Assembly: GCA_022820665.1 (NCBI GenBank)
Contig: JAJEFB010000051.1
Coordinates: 1 to 64,000, forward strand
Origin: Anaerolineae bacterium
Lineage (GTDB): Bacteria > Chloroflexota > Anaerolineae > Aggregatilineales > Phototrophicaceae
Length of the DNA: 64,000 bases
Direction of reading: 5' to 3'
Part shown: positions 33,358-41,664 of the stretch, piece after piece
Layout of the letters: each line of letters begins with the position of its first letter
Numbering within the stretch: position 1 is the first letter of the stretch
The notes under the pieces: model-generated
Databases searched by the model: none
Told to the model about the DNA's origin: nothing
The model's input: only the letters and a program-made list of their open reading frames with translations
Translations under genes and position numbers: made by a program

Positions 33358-34256
33358 CTTGGGTGATCGGAATCGATTTGGGCGGCAGCAAGATCGCGCT
33401 GGGCTTGGTGAGCCCCGACGATCAGATCGTCAGTCGGCGGCGTATCAATACGGAGGCTGACGAAGGGGTCGAAAGCGTGACCGCTCGCATAGCCGCGCAA
33501 GTGGACTCGCTCAAAGACGACTTGCCGCGAGGAGAGACCATCGCGGGCGTCGGCATTGGCGCGCCGGGTCTCTTGGACCCGGTTAGCGGGGACTTGTATA
33601 CGCTGGTGAACTTGCCCGGTATCTCGAATACGCCCTTCCGCGCCATATTGCAGGAGAAGTTGAGCTTGCCGGTCAAGCTGGATCATGACGCCAAAGTAGC
33701 GGCTTTGGGAGAGTTTCATTTCGGGGCTGGCCGCGATCGCGACAGCATGATTTATATCGTGATCGGCACTGGCGTCGGCGCGGCTATCATTTACGAGGGC
33801 AGTCTCATTTATGGCGAAAGCAATAGCGCCGGCGAATCCGGGCACATGACTGTCGATCCCAACGGGCGCCTTTGTCATTGTGGTTCGCGTGGATGCCTGG
33901 AAACTTATACGAGTGGTCCGGCGCTGGCAGAAGCTTATGCCGCTGCCAGCGGCGAAACTGTCAGCGGCGTGGAGATAACGCGGCGAGCCACCGCGGGCGA
34001 TGCGACCGCCCTTAGGGTGTTGCGAGAGGCTGGTCGCGCCTTGGGCATCGCCATCGCGTCGATGGCGATGACAGTCAATATCAAGCAGTTTGTCATCGGC
34101 GGCAGCGTCGCAGGCGCTGGCGACCTCTTGCTGGATGCGGCGCGCGAATCCCTGAAAAGCTATTGCTTTGAGGAGGTTGCGGCCAAGATCAGGGTAACCG
34201 CTTCCTCGTTGGGCGAGGATGCGGCGCTGCTCGGCGCGGCATTCATGGCGCGCTAG
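33354..34256 (+). CDS. ROK-family sugar kinase
   Basis: A 300-residue ROK protein, most likely a glucokinase-like sugar kinase since no DNA-binding domain precedes it. The ATP site VIGIDLGGSKIALGLV is at residues 4-19, and the zinc-binding ROK motif with GHMTVDPNG and CHCGSRGCLE is near residue 170. ATG 33354 overlaps the GMC gene stop (ATGA). It would phosphorylate the sugar released or modified by the adjacent oxidoreductases. Confidence 0.9.
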   Translation: MTWVIGIDLGGSKIALGLVSPDDQIVSRRRINTEADEGVESVTARIAAQVDSLKDDLPRGETIAGVGIGAPGLLDPVSGDLYTLVNLPGISNTPFRAILQEKLSLPVKLDHDAKVAALGEFHFGAGRDRDSMIYIVIGTGVGAAIIYEGSLIYGESNSAGESGHMTVDPNGRLCHCGSRGCLETYTSGPALAEAYAAASGETVSGVEITRRATAGDATALRVLREAGRALGIAIASMAMTVNIKQFVIGGSVAGAGDLLLDAARESLKSYCFEEVAAKIRVTASSLGEDAALLGAAFMAR

Positions 34257-34265
34257 GAGAAATCC

Positions 34266-35837
34266 ATGTATCTGCATGCCGACCAACTTCCAGAGAATAC
34301 CGTTCTGCAAGGATTCGATCTTTGCATCGTTGGCGCTGGCGCGGCGGGCATCGCCATGGCGCAGTGCCTTGCGAACAGCTCGCTGACGGTCATTCTCTTG
34401 GTCAGCGGCAGCCCCGGCGACAGAACCAGCCCGGACCCGGACCGGCAATCGCTGTATCACGGGACGACCGGCAGTTTTCTGCAGAAGGTGGATCCGGTCT
34501 TTTTGCATCGTTCGCGGCTGAACATGTATGGCGGCACGACCAACCATTTTGGATTCTGGGCGCGCCCATTGGATCCTGTCGACTTCCACCCCCGCCCCGG
34601 TTTTCGCGATAGCGCCTGGCCCCTCGCCTTCGACGAATTAAAAGCCTATTACGTCGACGCTCATCATTTCGGCCAATTTGGTCCGCTGAATTATGACGAT
34701 ATGTCCTTCTGGGAAGACGTCTTGTATGGTCGCTCCTTCGACCCATTGCCCGACGACAAAATGACCGGCGCAATTATGCACGCCCAATACGAGGAGAACC
34801 TGCACGACTTCCAGGTGCAGTTCCGCGACGAACTCAAAAACGCCGAGAACCTTACGGTGCTGTTCAATGCGCACTTGCTTGATATCGCCAGCGACAGCGA
34901 GGGGCGTCATGTAAGCGAACTAAATTGCTCAACCATCGTTGAAGGAAAGCGCGGCAAATGCTTCAAGGTATGCGCCAAAGCTTATACGCTGGCATGCGGT
35001 GGCATTGAAAACGCGCGCTTGTTGCAGCTCTCCGGTGACTTGGGCAATAACAAGCGCGATCAACTGGGACGCGGCTTCATGGTGCATCCCTTGCTGACCA
35101 ACGCCGCCACAGTCCGATTCGACCAGGTGATCCCGACGGAAATCCGCAATTTCTTCCGCGAACAGCAGATTCGCTTGAAACCACCAGCAGACCCCGGCGG
35201 ACAATACCAACACATGGTGACGCCGCTGGTTAATCCGGAACTCGTCTTCGAGTATTTGACCTTCAACGCCTGGGGCGTTTTGGTACCAACGCCGGCGGCT
35301 TTACGGGAAGAGGGAATTGGCAACTTCCGCGTCATATTGAATTTCGGCGCGGATCGAGCGTCTGCTGTGGTCAATCTCAATTGGGAGCAGGCGCCGAACG
35401 AAGAAAGTCGCATACGGTTGGATCTCGACCGGAAGGATCCCATCTTTGGCCAGCCGGTCGCTCATGTCGATTGGCGACTCAACGAAGCCGACAAGCGAAG
35501 CGCCAGGCGCGCTCTGGAAATAACGCTCGAATATCTGTATCAGCGTGGCGCTGTCAGCCATGAAATGATCACTGACGTCAGCGGCGGCGAGGAAGACTGG
35601 ACCCTTACGCCACATGAGGGCGCGCTGGAAACGGGCGATCATCACATGGGCGCGCTGCGCATGTCGGCAGAGCCCGAGGAGGGCATCGTCGACCCAGATT
35701 CACGGCTGCATCGGGTCGATAATCTCTATATCGCTGGCTCGGCTGTATTCCCCACCGGCGGTTACGCGAACCCGACGCTCACCATTGTCGCCCTGGCGCT
35801 GCGCCTGGCGGATCACTTGAAGAGGGTTATTCGTTAG
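34266..35837 (+). CDS. GMC-type flavin oxidoreductase 2
   Basis: A 523-residue GMC flavoprotein, distantly related to the one at 31825-33357. The FAD motif LCIVGAGAAGIAMAQCL is near residues 20-36, GGTTNHFGFWARPLDP is in the expected flavin region, and the C-terminal DHHMGALRMS and GGYANPTLTIVALALRLADH blocks hold the catalytic His and Asn. It starts nine bases after the ROK gene, so five genes from 29787 to 35837 probably form one operon. The 3' end overlaps the convergent ribokinase by 11 bases. Confidence 0.9.
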   Translation: MYLHADQLPENTVLQGFDLCIVGAGAAGIAMAQCLANSSLTVILLVSGSPGDRTSPDPDRQSLYHGTTGSFLQKVDPVFLHRSRLNMYGGTTNHFGFWARPLDPVDFHPRPGFRDSAWPLAFDELKAYYVDAHHFGQFGPLNYDDMSFWEDVLYGRSFDPLPDDKMTGAIMHAQYEENLHDFQVQFRDELKNAENLTVLFNAHLLDIASDSEGRHVSELNCSTIVEGKRGKCFKVCAKAYTLACGGIENARLLQLSGDLGNNKRDQLGRGFMVHPLLTNAATVRFDQVIPTEIRNFFREQQIRLKPPADPGGQYQHMVTPLVNPELVFEYLTFNAWGVLVPTPAALREEGIGNFRVILNFGADRASAVVNLNWEQAPNEESRIRLDLDRKDPIFGQPVAHVDWRLNEADKRSARRALEITLEYLYQRGAVSHEMITDVSGGEEDWTLTPHEGALETGDHHMGALRMSAEPEEGIVDPDSRLHRVDNLYIAGSAVFPTGGYANPTLTIVALALRLADHLKRVIR

Positions 35838-36741
35838 CTGCCAGCAGGGCATCGACATCGGCTCTGTGCGGGGCGCTACCCGCCGCGCCGGCTTTGGTGA
35901 CGCACAAGGCGGCGGTGGCGTTGGCGAAGCGCACGGCGCCCTCGAGCGATTTGCCCTCCGCCAATCCCACCGCTAGCGCCGCGTTAAAGGCGTCGCCGGC
36001 GCCGGTAGTATCCACGACATCCACCTTGAAAGTTGGCAGCAAGGCAGTCTGATCTCGCGAGACGACCTGCGCGCCCTGCGCGCCCATTGTCACCACCACA
36101 ATCTGTTCCTCGCGTGTCATCAGTGAGCGCGCAGCCGCCGCCACATCAGACACAGGTCCGCCGCTGAGGCTTTCCAGTTCGGTTTCGTTTGGCGTCAGAT
36201 AATCCGCCAACTGGATCGTCTCCCGCGAGATCGACGCTGCCGGCGCCGGATTCAATATCGTCGTGATGCCAAGTTCCTTCGCCACTTGCAGGGCATAGGT
36301 CACCATGTCGGTGTTGATTTCCAATTGCACGACCAAAACATCAGCCGCGGCAATGCGTTCCCTGGCGGCGTCAATATCGCTCGACGTTACGCGGGAATTG
36401 GCGCCCAGGACCACGACAATCATGTTTTCGCCGGCGCTATCAACGAAGATCGGCGCGACACCAGTCGCGGTTTCTTCGTCTTGAACCACATAATCGCTGT
36501 TGATGCCCTCGGCCTCCCAGATCTCGTACGCAAGATTGGCAAAGACATCTTTGCCCAGACGCCCGATGAAGGTGACCTCTGCGCCCAGGCGAGCCGCCGC
36601 TACCGCTTGATTGGAACCCTTCCCGCCAGCGCCGGTCATGAAGCTATCGCCGTGTACTGTCTCGCCCGGACGCGGCATCCGCCCCACATAAGACACCAAA
36701 TCCGTATTAAAGCTGCCTACAACTACAATTCTCGCCGCCAT
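35827..36741 (-). CDS. rbsK: Ribokinase (PfkB family)
   Basis: A 304-residue PfkB kinase phosphorylating ribose or a similar pentose at O5. It has VVGSFNTDLVSYVGRMPRPG at the N-terminus, GAGGKGSNQAVAAARLG (substrate binding) near residues 37-53 and DTTGAGDAFNAALAVGLAEG with the catalytic Asp near residue 240. Length and motifs match bacterial RbsK. It is divergent from the hexulose-phosphate synthase gene, separated by an 86-base promoter region. Ribose-5-phosphate could feed into ribulose-5-phosphate, the substrate of that neighbour. Confidence 0.88.
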   Translation of the reverse strand: MAARIVVVGSFNTDLVSYVGRMPRPGETVHGDSFMTGAGGKGSNQAVAAARLGAEVTFIGRLGKDVFANLAYEIWEAEGINSDYVVQDEETATGVAPIFVDSAGENMIVVVLGANSRVTSSDIDAARERIAAADVLVVQLEINTDMVTYALQVAKELGITTILNPAPAASISRETIQLADYLTPNETELESLSGGPVSDVAAAARSLMTREEQIVVVTMGAQGAQVVSRDQTALLPTFKVDVVDTTGAGDAFNAALAVGLAEGKSLEGAVRFANATAALCVTKAGAAGSAPHRADVDALLAANE

Positions 36742-36753
36742 GGTCCCATCCCT

Positions 36754-36781
36754 TTGTCACTGCGATCTTGTTCTATATACT
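36754..36781 (+). promoter_or_regulatory. Candidate promoter for the HPS-PHI genes
   Basis: TTGTCA at 36754-36759, a 16-base spacer and TATACT at 36776-36781, followed by GAAGGA before the ATG at 36828. Confidence 0.5.
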
Positions 36782-36827
36782 CTATTCTGTTCGATTTTCG
36801 GCGGATCGACTACTACGAAGGATAGCC

Positions 36828-37469
36828 ATGGCGAAACTGCAACTCGCTCTTGATGGAGACCTGTCTGATGGTCTCGCTGTGCTGGAACAAGCGCATACCT
36901 ATGTCGATATCGTTGAGATTGGCACACCGCTTGTCTTCCGCGAAGGCATGCGCGCTGTACGGGTGGTTCGCGCCGCTTATCCGGGTTTGCGCCTGCTCGC
37001 CGATCTCAAGATCATGGACGCCGGCGAAGCGGAAGCCGATATCGCCTTCGGCGCCGGCGCGGATATCGTCACTGCTCTGGGCCTCAGCGGCGACGAGACG
37101 ATCCAGGGCGCCCTCGCCAGCGGGGAGAAGCGCGCCGGCCAGGTCATGATCGATATGATAGGCGTGGCGGATCCGCTCCAGCGCGCCGCTGAGTTGACAG
37201 AGCTTGGCTGCGACTTGCTTTGCCTGCACACCGCCCACGATCAGCAGGCCAAGCGCGGCTCTCCCTGGCGGCAGCTAGCCCAACTGCGCGAGGCTTATCC
37301 CGCGCTGAGCCTGGCCATCGCCGGGGGCATAAGCCTGGAAGTCTTGCCACAGATATTGCCGCTCCATCCTCAAATCATCGTCGTCGGTTCCGCGATCACT
37401 GCGGCGGCGGATCCTGGCTTTGCGGCGCGATTAATTCATGAAGGGATACGCCAGTATGGAGACGCCTGA
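36828..37469 (+). CDS. hxlA: 3-hexulose-6-phosphate synthase
   Basis: A 213-residue member of the orotidine-monophosphate-decarboxylase-like barrel. HPS condenses formaldehyde with ribulose-5-phosphate, or runs in reverse to make ribulose-5-phosphate. LQLALDGDL at the N-terminus, ADLKIMDAGEAEAD near residue 61 and GADIVTALGLSG match HPS. The alternative 3-keto-L-gulonate-6-phosphate decarboxylase usually has ADAKIADAG there. ATG 36828 is preceded by GAAGGA. It overlaps the isomerase gene. Context is pentose uptake and phosphorylation, so either formaldehyde fixation or pentose phosphate supply is possible. Confidence 0.87.
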   Translation: MAKLQLALDGDLSDGLAVLEQAHTYVDIVEIGTPLVFREGMRAVRVVRAAYPGLRLLADLKIMDAGEAEADIAFGAGADIVTALGLSGDETIQGALASGEKRAGQVMIDMIGVADPLQRAAELTELGCDLLCLHTAHDQQAKRGSPWRQLAQLREAYPALSLAIAGGISLEVLPQILPLHPQIIVVGSAITAAADPGFAARLIHEGIRQYGDA

Positions 37470-38016
37470 ACTTTTCGACGCCATTCTTGCCGATCTGGCG
37501 CGCACGTTGCGGCAGGTAGACGCGACGCAGGTTGAGGATCTGAAAGAGGCCATTCTATCCGCGAATCGCATCTTCATCGCTGGCAGAGGACGCAGCGGCT
37601 TGCAGATGAAAGCCTTCGCCATGCGCTTGATGCACTTGGGATTGACCGTACATATTGTTGATGATGTCACAACGCCGGCGGTCGCCGAAGCGGATCTTCT
37701 GCTCGTCGGTTCGTCATCGGGACGTACCGCCTCGCTCCTGCGACATGTGTATACCGCCAAAGAGATAGGCGCGTCGATCGCAGCTGTCACCGGCAACCTT
37801 GAGTCTCCGATTGCCGCCGCTGCCAAGACGCTTGTCCATATCCCTGCCAGCAACTTCAAAGCCGGCGCGAAAACTGGAGAAGACTCTGTGCTGGTGATGG
37901 GATCGCTTTTCGAGCATTGTCTGGGTTTACTCTGCGACTTGCTCATCATCCGCCTGAAGCATGCGCTCCAGGTGGAGGAAAGCGCCATGAACGCCCGCCA
38001 CGCCAATTTGGAATAG
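37456..38016 (+). CDS. hxlB: 6-phospho-3-hexuloisomerase (SIS domain)
   Basis: A 186-residue SIS-domain isomerase interconverting 3-hexulose-6-phosphate and fructose-6-phosphate. FIAGRGRSGLQMKAFAMRLM is near residues 39-58 and LLLVGSSSGRTASLL forms the phosphate-binding Ser loop; both match PHI. ATG 37456 has AAGGGA nine bases upstream and is preferred to ATG 37438. Both starts lie within the end of the HPS gene, giving translational coupling. HPS and PHI together form the ribulose monophosphate pair. Confidence 0.88.
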   Translation: METPELFDAILADLARTLRQVDATQVEDLKEAILSANRIFIAGRGRSGLQMKAFAMRLMHLGLTVHIVDDVTTPAVAEADLLLVGSSSGRTASLLRHVYTAKEIGASIAAVTGNLESPIAAAAKTLVHIPASNFKAGAKTGEDSVLVMGSLFEHCLGLLCDLLIIRLKHALQVEESAMNARHANLE

Positions 38017-38913
38017 CTAACCCTTGATCGCGCCTGCGGTTAGTCCGCGGGTGATAAAGCGCTCCAAAAGCAACCCGATTATGATCACTGGCGCCACTGC
38101 CGTTAGTGTTAAGGCGCTGATGAACCACCATTCGATGCCGCGGGTATTGTTCTGCCCGGCGATTAGAACCGGCATGGTGATGGCGTTGAAGTTGGTCAGC
38201 ATCAGCGCGAAAAGGTACTCATTCCAAGAGAAGATGAAGGAGAAAATCGCCACCGCTACCAGACCCGGCGCGCTCAAAGGCAAAACGATGCGATAGAAGG
38301 CTTGCCAGCGCGTCGCGCCATCAACCCGCGCGCTTTCTTCCAAGTCGATCGGTAAGCCGTTGAAGAAATCGCGCATGATCCAAACGGCGAAGGGGATGTT
38401 AAACATGGTGTAGGCGAGTATCAAGCCGATGTAAGTGTCGATCATGCCGAACTGATTATAGAGCAGCACGAAAGGCACGATGAAAATCGCTGGCGGCAAG
38501 AATCGCTGCGAGATAATCCAAAAGGCGATATTGTCGTTGTCCCAGCCCAGACGCCCCCAGTAGTACCTAAAGCGCGACAAGCCGTATCCGGCCATCGCTC
38601 CGATGATCACTGACAGCAGAGTGCTGCCTGTGGCGGCAATCAGACTATTGCGGAAATGCCGCAAGGTCGACTCGCGTTGGCTGCCAAACATCTCCTGCCA
38701 GTGATCGGGAATCGGATCAAAGTCGACATAAGGGATATAGTTGGGTCCGCGACTGACATCGATAGGTCTTTTGACCGATGTCGTAACCAGCCAGTAAAAG
38801 GGGAAGAGGACGATAAAGCACCAGACAATGACGATGAGGTAAAGTATCGCGGATTGCCATAGCGCGCGCCTGCTGGAACGCGGCAGTAATCTCTTTCGCT
38901 TTGGCTTCGGCAT
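38017..38913 (-). CDS. Sugar ABC transporter permease (MalG type), cassette 2
   Basis: A 298-residue permease with a first membrane segment in ILYLIVIVWCFIVLFPFYWL, the EAA loop DLEESARVDGATRWQAFYRI and the typical C-terminus FITRGLTAGAIKG. ATG 38913 is used because the in-frame upstream codon is TTG overlapping the previous gene's stop. It is last in the minus-strand cassette and directly abuts the convergent PHI gene. Confidence 0.92.
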   Translation of the reverse strand: MPKPKRKRLLPRSSRRALWQSAILYLIVIVWCFIVLFPFYWLVTTSVKRPIDVSRGPNYIPYVDFDPIPDHWQEMFGSQRESTLRHFRNSLIAATGSTLLSVIIGAMAGYGLSRFRYYWGRLGWDNDNIAFWIISQRFLPPAIFIVPFVLLYNQFGMIDTYIGLILAYTMFNIPFAVWIMRDFFNGLPIDLEESARVDGATRWQAFYRIVLPLSAPGLVAVAIFSFIFSWNEYLFALMLTNFNAITMPVLIAGQNNTRGIEWWFISALTLTAVAPVIIIGLLLERFITRGLTAGAIKG

Positions 38914-38918
38914 GACTC

Positions 38919-39887
38919 TCAACGTTCCCAGGAGCCGGACCAGCGCCGGCCAACAGCCAGAAAAACAGAGGCGAAGACGATAACGAGAATCAGTAAGATA
39001 TAGGCAATGGCGCTGGCATAACCATAGTTTCCGTTGCTCAGCGCTTGCTCAAATATGTACAAGGTCAATGACTCGGTAGCCGAGCCCGGTCCGCCGCCCG
39101 TCGTCACGACAATCACATCAATAATTTTGAAGATTTCTAAGCCGCGGATTAGTATCACAGTCATCGAGATAGGGAATAGAATAGGCAAGGTGATGCGCCA
39201 GAAGATTTGCAGGACATTCGCGCCATCAACCCGCGCGGCTTCGTAGATATCTTCGGGGATGGACTGCATGCCCGCCAACAGAATCAGGGTCATAAAGGGA
39301 ATCCACTGCCAGGCGTCAATCAACAGAATAGCGATAGGCGCCCAGCTGATGTCTGTGAACCAGGGCACGGAAATCGTCTGTTCCAATTGCAAGGTCTTGG
39401 AGAGTTGTCGCAGAAAATGAGCCAGCGGCGAGCGCAGCGCGTTGGAATCGAAGAACATGCGCCCGGTATAGGCCGCCGCGACTGGCGTTATCATCATCGG
39501 CATCAGGAAGATCACCCGTACCAAGTTGCGTCCGCGGAATGGTTGGTTGAGTACGGTCGCTAAGCCTATACCAATGACGTACTGAATTATCACGCCGAAG
39601 AAGACGTAGACCATCGTATTGCGAACGGTGCTATGCAGGCGGGTATCGCCGATCAATCGCTGGTAGTTCCGCCCGGTCAGCTCGAAGCCCATGCCCAAAA
39701 AGCCGACCCCTTCGGTGATGCCTTCGGCTTCCGCTTGACGGGCGATTGTCGAGCCGCCACGCTGCATATCAGTGAAACTGATGCCGAGTGACCAGATGAG
39801 CGGAAAAACGGACAAAGCAAACAGGATGACTACAGCCGGGCTGAGGAAGACCCGCTTCATGAGTCTGTCTTCGCGCACGGTACTCAT
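38919..39887 (-). CDS. Sugar ABC transporter permease (MalF type), cassette 2
   Basis: A 322-residue permease. The first membrane segment is near residues 15-35 (VFLSPAVVILFALSVFPLIW), the EAA loop is EDIYEAARVDGANVLQIF, and TTGGGPGSATESLTLYIFEQ is typical of the MalF group. ATG 39887 is chosen; an in-frame GTG at 39914 would add residues encoded by the neighbouring repeat element. Five bases separate it from the second permease. Confidence 0.9.
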   Translation of the reverse strand: MSTVREDRLMKRVFLSPAVVILFALSVFPLIWSLGISFTDMQRGGSTIARQAEAEGITEGVGFLGMGFELTGRNYQRLIGDTRLHSTVRNTMVYVFFGVIIQYVIGIGLATVLNQPFRGRNLVRVIFLMPMMITPVAAAYTGRMFFDSNALRSPLAHFLRQLSKTLQLEQTISVPWFTDISWAPIAILLIDAWQWIPFMTLILLAGMQSIPEDIYEAARVDGANVLQIFWRITLPILFPISMTVILIRGLEIFKIIDVIVVTTGGGPGSATESLTLYIFEQALSNGNYGYASAIAYILLILVIVFASVFLAVGRRWSGSWER

Positions 39888-39905
39888 GCTTGTGGTTGCC
39901 AGGTC

Positions 39906-40015
39906 TACCCCCACTCCAAACCCCTCCCTAACAATGCGGGAGGGGTTTGCTTATTTCGGAATTTCGTTTACATCCCCTTTCCCCGATGATTCGGGAATCG
40001 GGGGATGGGGGCTAC
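39906..40015 (-). repeat. Inverted pair of palindromic elements in binding-protein/permease gap
   Basis: Two family members in opposite orientation fill the gap. Read on the minus strand, 40015-39971 has the C-rich tail CCCCCATCCCC directly at the binding-protein TAG stop. 39951-39906 has ACCCCTCCC and GGGAGGGGT arms, with the tail GGAGTGGGGGTAG before the permease. The layout is the same as at 19342-19460. Confidence 0.75.
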
Positions 40016-41481
40016 ATATCGCCCATGTAGCCAACGGCTGCCCGGTATTGCTCCGCTTGCGCGTCACGTCCCAGACGGTCTGTGATGGCATTCCACAATT
40101 CAGCCACGTTATCCAGCGCCTCTTGCGCGCTGATCTCGCCCGCGAGCGCCCGCGCTATCTCCGCGTCCAACGTCGACAGATACTCAGCCGAACCGGTGAT
40201 GCGAATGTCCAGCACGGCGTTCGGGTGGTTGATCGTATTCTGAATCGCGTCCAGGTAATCGGCTGCGCTCTCTTCATCAAAGCCGGCCGCGACCCAGGGC
40301 GCGGTATCCGCCAATTGGCTGAAGCGGCTGGGATTGATGCCCGTGCCACCGGTAACCGCCAGTTCGTTTACTACGTCCTTGCTCGCCAGGAATGAAGCGA
40401 AGTCAAGCGCCGCTTCGGTCACATCGCTGTCCGACGCGATCGAGATAATCCAACCGCCGAAGGCGATAAAGGGCGCCGGATTCTCTTCCATCACCCATTC
40501 GCCAGCTTCATAGTCCCAGTAGGAATCACCGCCGGGCAGTACGCCGAAGCCAACCGCGCCTTTGACCAGCGAGACATTTTCGTCAACCGAGATCGTGCCG
40601 ACATCGCCCCAGTCGAGGTTCAATACGGCGGTGCCAGTCGCCATCAGCGTGCGCGTATCGGCCACATCGTAGTTGATCATCTCTGGATCGCCTACGTTGC
40701 GGATATCAATGTATTCTTCAAGGGCGCGGACCCATCCCGGATTGTTGACTTGTGGGGTCATATCGTCGCAACTGAAGAAGAAGCAGGGGTTGCCAGGCAC
40801 CTTGCCATAACCCGCGGCGCGGGACAGGTAAACCCAGTAAGATTGCGCGTTGCGGCGCTGCGCTTCCAGGGCGCCATAGATCGGCGCCATCGAGCCGGCT
40901 GTATCCACTTCCATGCCATTGAAGAACTCGGCGATATCGCGGTACTGCGTCCAGGTGGTCGGCTCGCCCAGGGCATAACCATAAGCCGCTTCAAAGTCCG
41001 CCGCGTACATCTCGTTGTCGACCAGGTCCTTGCGGTAATACAGCATGTGCGCGTCGCCATCGTAGGGCAGGGCATAAGGCACGCCGCCCCAGGTGGTAAT
41101 GCGGTCGGCATATAGCGGAATCACATCGTCGGATTCGATGGCGTCCAGCGTTTCCTGCGGAATCTCCATCACATAACCCGGCGCCATGATGTCCCCCGCC
41201 CAGTCGGCGGCGTAAATCAGCACATCATAGTCGCCCGAGCCTGTCGATAGAGCCGTGACGATCTTTTCGAACAGCTCGCCAAATGCGAAAGTCTGCAACT
41301 CGATGTTTCCGCCGGTTGCCTCCTCCCAAATCGGTCCCTTGTCGAGGACAGGACCGCCGATGGCTGACCCCGTCTGTGTTACCACGACGACAGTCTGCCC
41401 CGAGAAATCTTGCGCGCTTGCCCCAGCTGCCATGACCGCTGTCAGCAGACCAAGCAATATCAGTAGAGAAAGTTTACGCAT
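40012..41481 (-). CDS. Sugar ABC transporter substrate-binding protein, cassette 2
   Basis: A 489-residue solute-binding protein. The signal peptide is about residues 1-24 (LLILLGLLTAVMAAGASAQD) with no lipobox. The mature part has PIWEEATGGNIELQTFAFGE and later GFGVLPGGDSYWDYE, as in sugar-binding family 1. ATG 41481 is supported by GGAG eight bases upstream; an upstream in-frame extension runs into the intergenic region. It faces an FGGY sugar kinase across a 183-base divergent promoter region, suggesting that the kinase phosphorylates the imported sugar. Confidence 0.9.
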   Translation of the reverse strand: MRKLSLLILLGLLTAVMAAGASAQDFSGQTVVVVTQTGSAIGGPVLDKGPIWEEATGGNIELQTFAFGELFEKIVTALSTGSGDYDVLIYAADWAGDIMAPGYVMEIPQETLDAIESDDVIPLYADRITTWGGVPYALPYDGDAHMLYYRKDLVDNEMYAADFEAAYGYALGEPTTWTQYRDIAEFFNGMEVDTAGSMAPIYGALEAQRRNAQSYWVYLSRAAGYGKVPGNPCFFFSCDDMTPQVNNPGWVRALEEYIDIRNVGDPEMINYDVADTRTLMATGTAVLNLDWGDVGTISVDENVSLVKGAVGFGVLPGGDSYWDYEAGEWVMEENPAPFIAFGGWIISIASDSDVTEAALDFASFLASKDVVNELAVTGGTGINPSRFSQLADTAPWVAAGFDEESAADYLDAIQNTINHPNAVLDIRITGSAEYLSTLDAEIARALAGEISAQEALDNVAELWNAITDRLGRDAQAEQYRAAVGYMGDM

Positions 41482-41516
41482 TGCTGTACTCCATCGTTGT
41501 ATTTGGACAAAATACT

Positions 41517-41544
41517 GAACCCACGGGTTCGGGCGGCAGCCGCC
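41517..41544. promoter_or_regulatory. Two adjacent inverted repeats between cassette 2 and the kinase
   Basis: GAACCCACGGGTTC at 41517-41530 (6-base arms) followed by GGCGGCAGCCGCC at 41532-41544. They lie in the divergent control region and could be operator or leader hairpins. No promoter is convincing nearby. Confidence 0.35.
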
Positions 41545-41664
41545 GCCAGGGGGAAAATATCCCAGACGCATTTTATCGGGAAAAGAAGCGATCTAACAGC
41601 CTGCTTGTATTCAGCCGACGAATTCTGTATGCTTGTCCCATTTCCAGGGTAGGAACGGCCGCCT

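Noticed and set aside
36828..37469. 3-keto-L-gulonate-6-phosphate decarboxylase instead of HPS
   Set aside because: ADLKIMDAGEAEAD and GADIVTALG resemble HPS more than the decarboxylase, and the PHI gene follows directly; not fully excluded.
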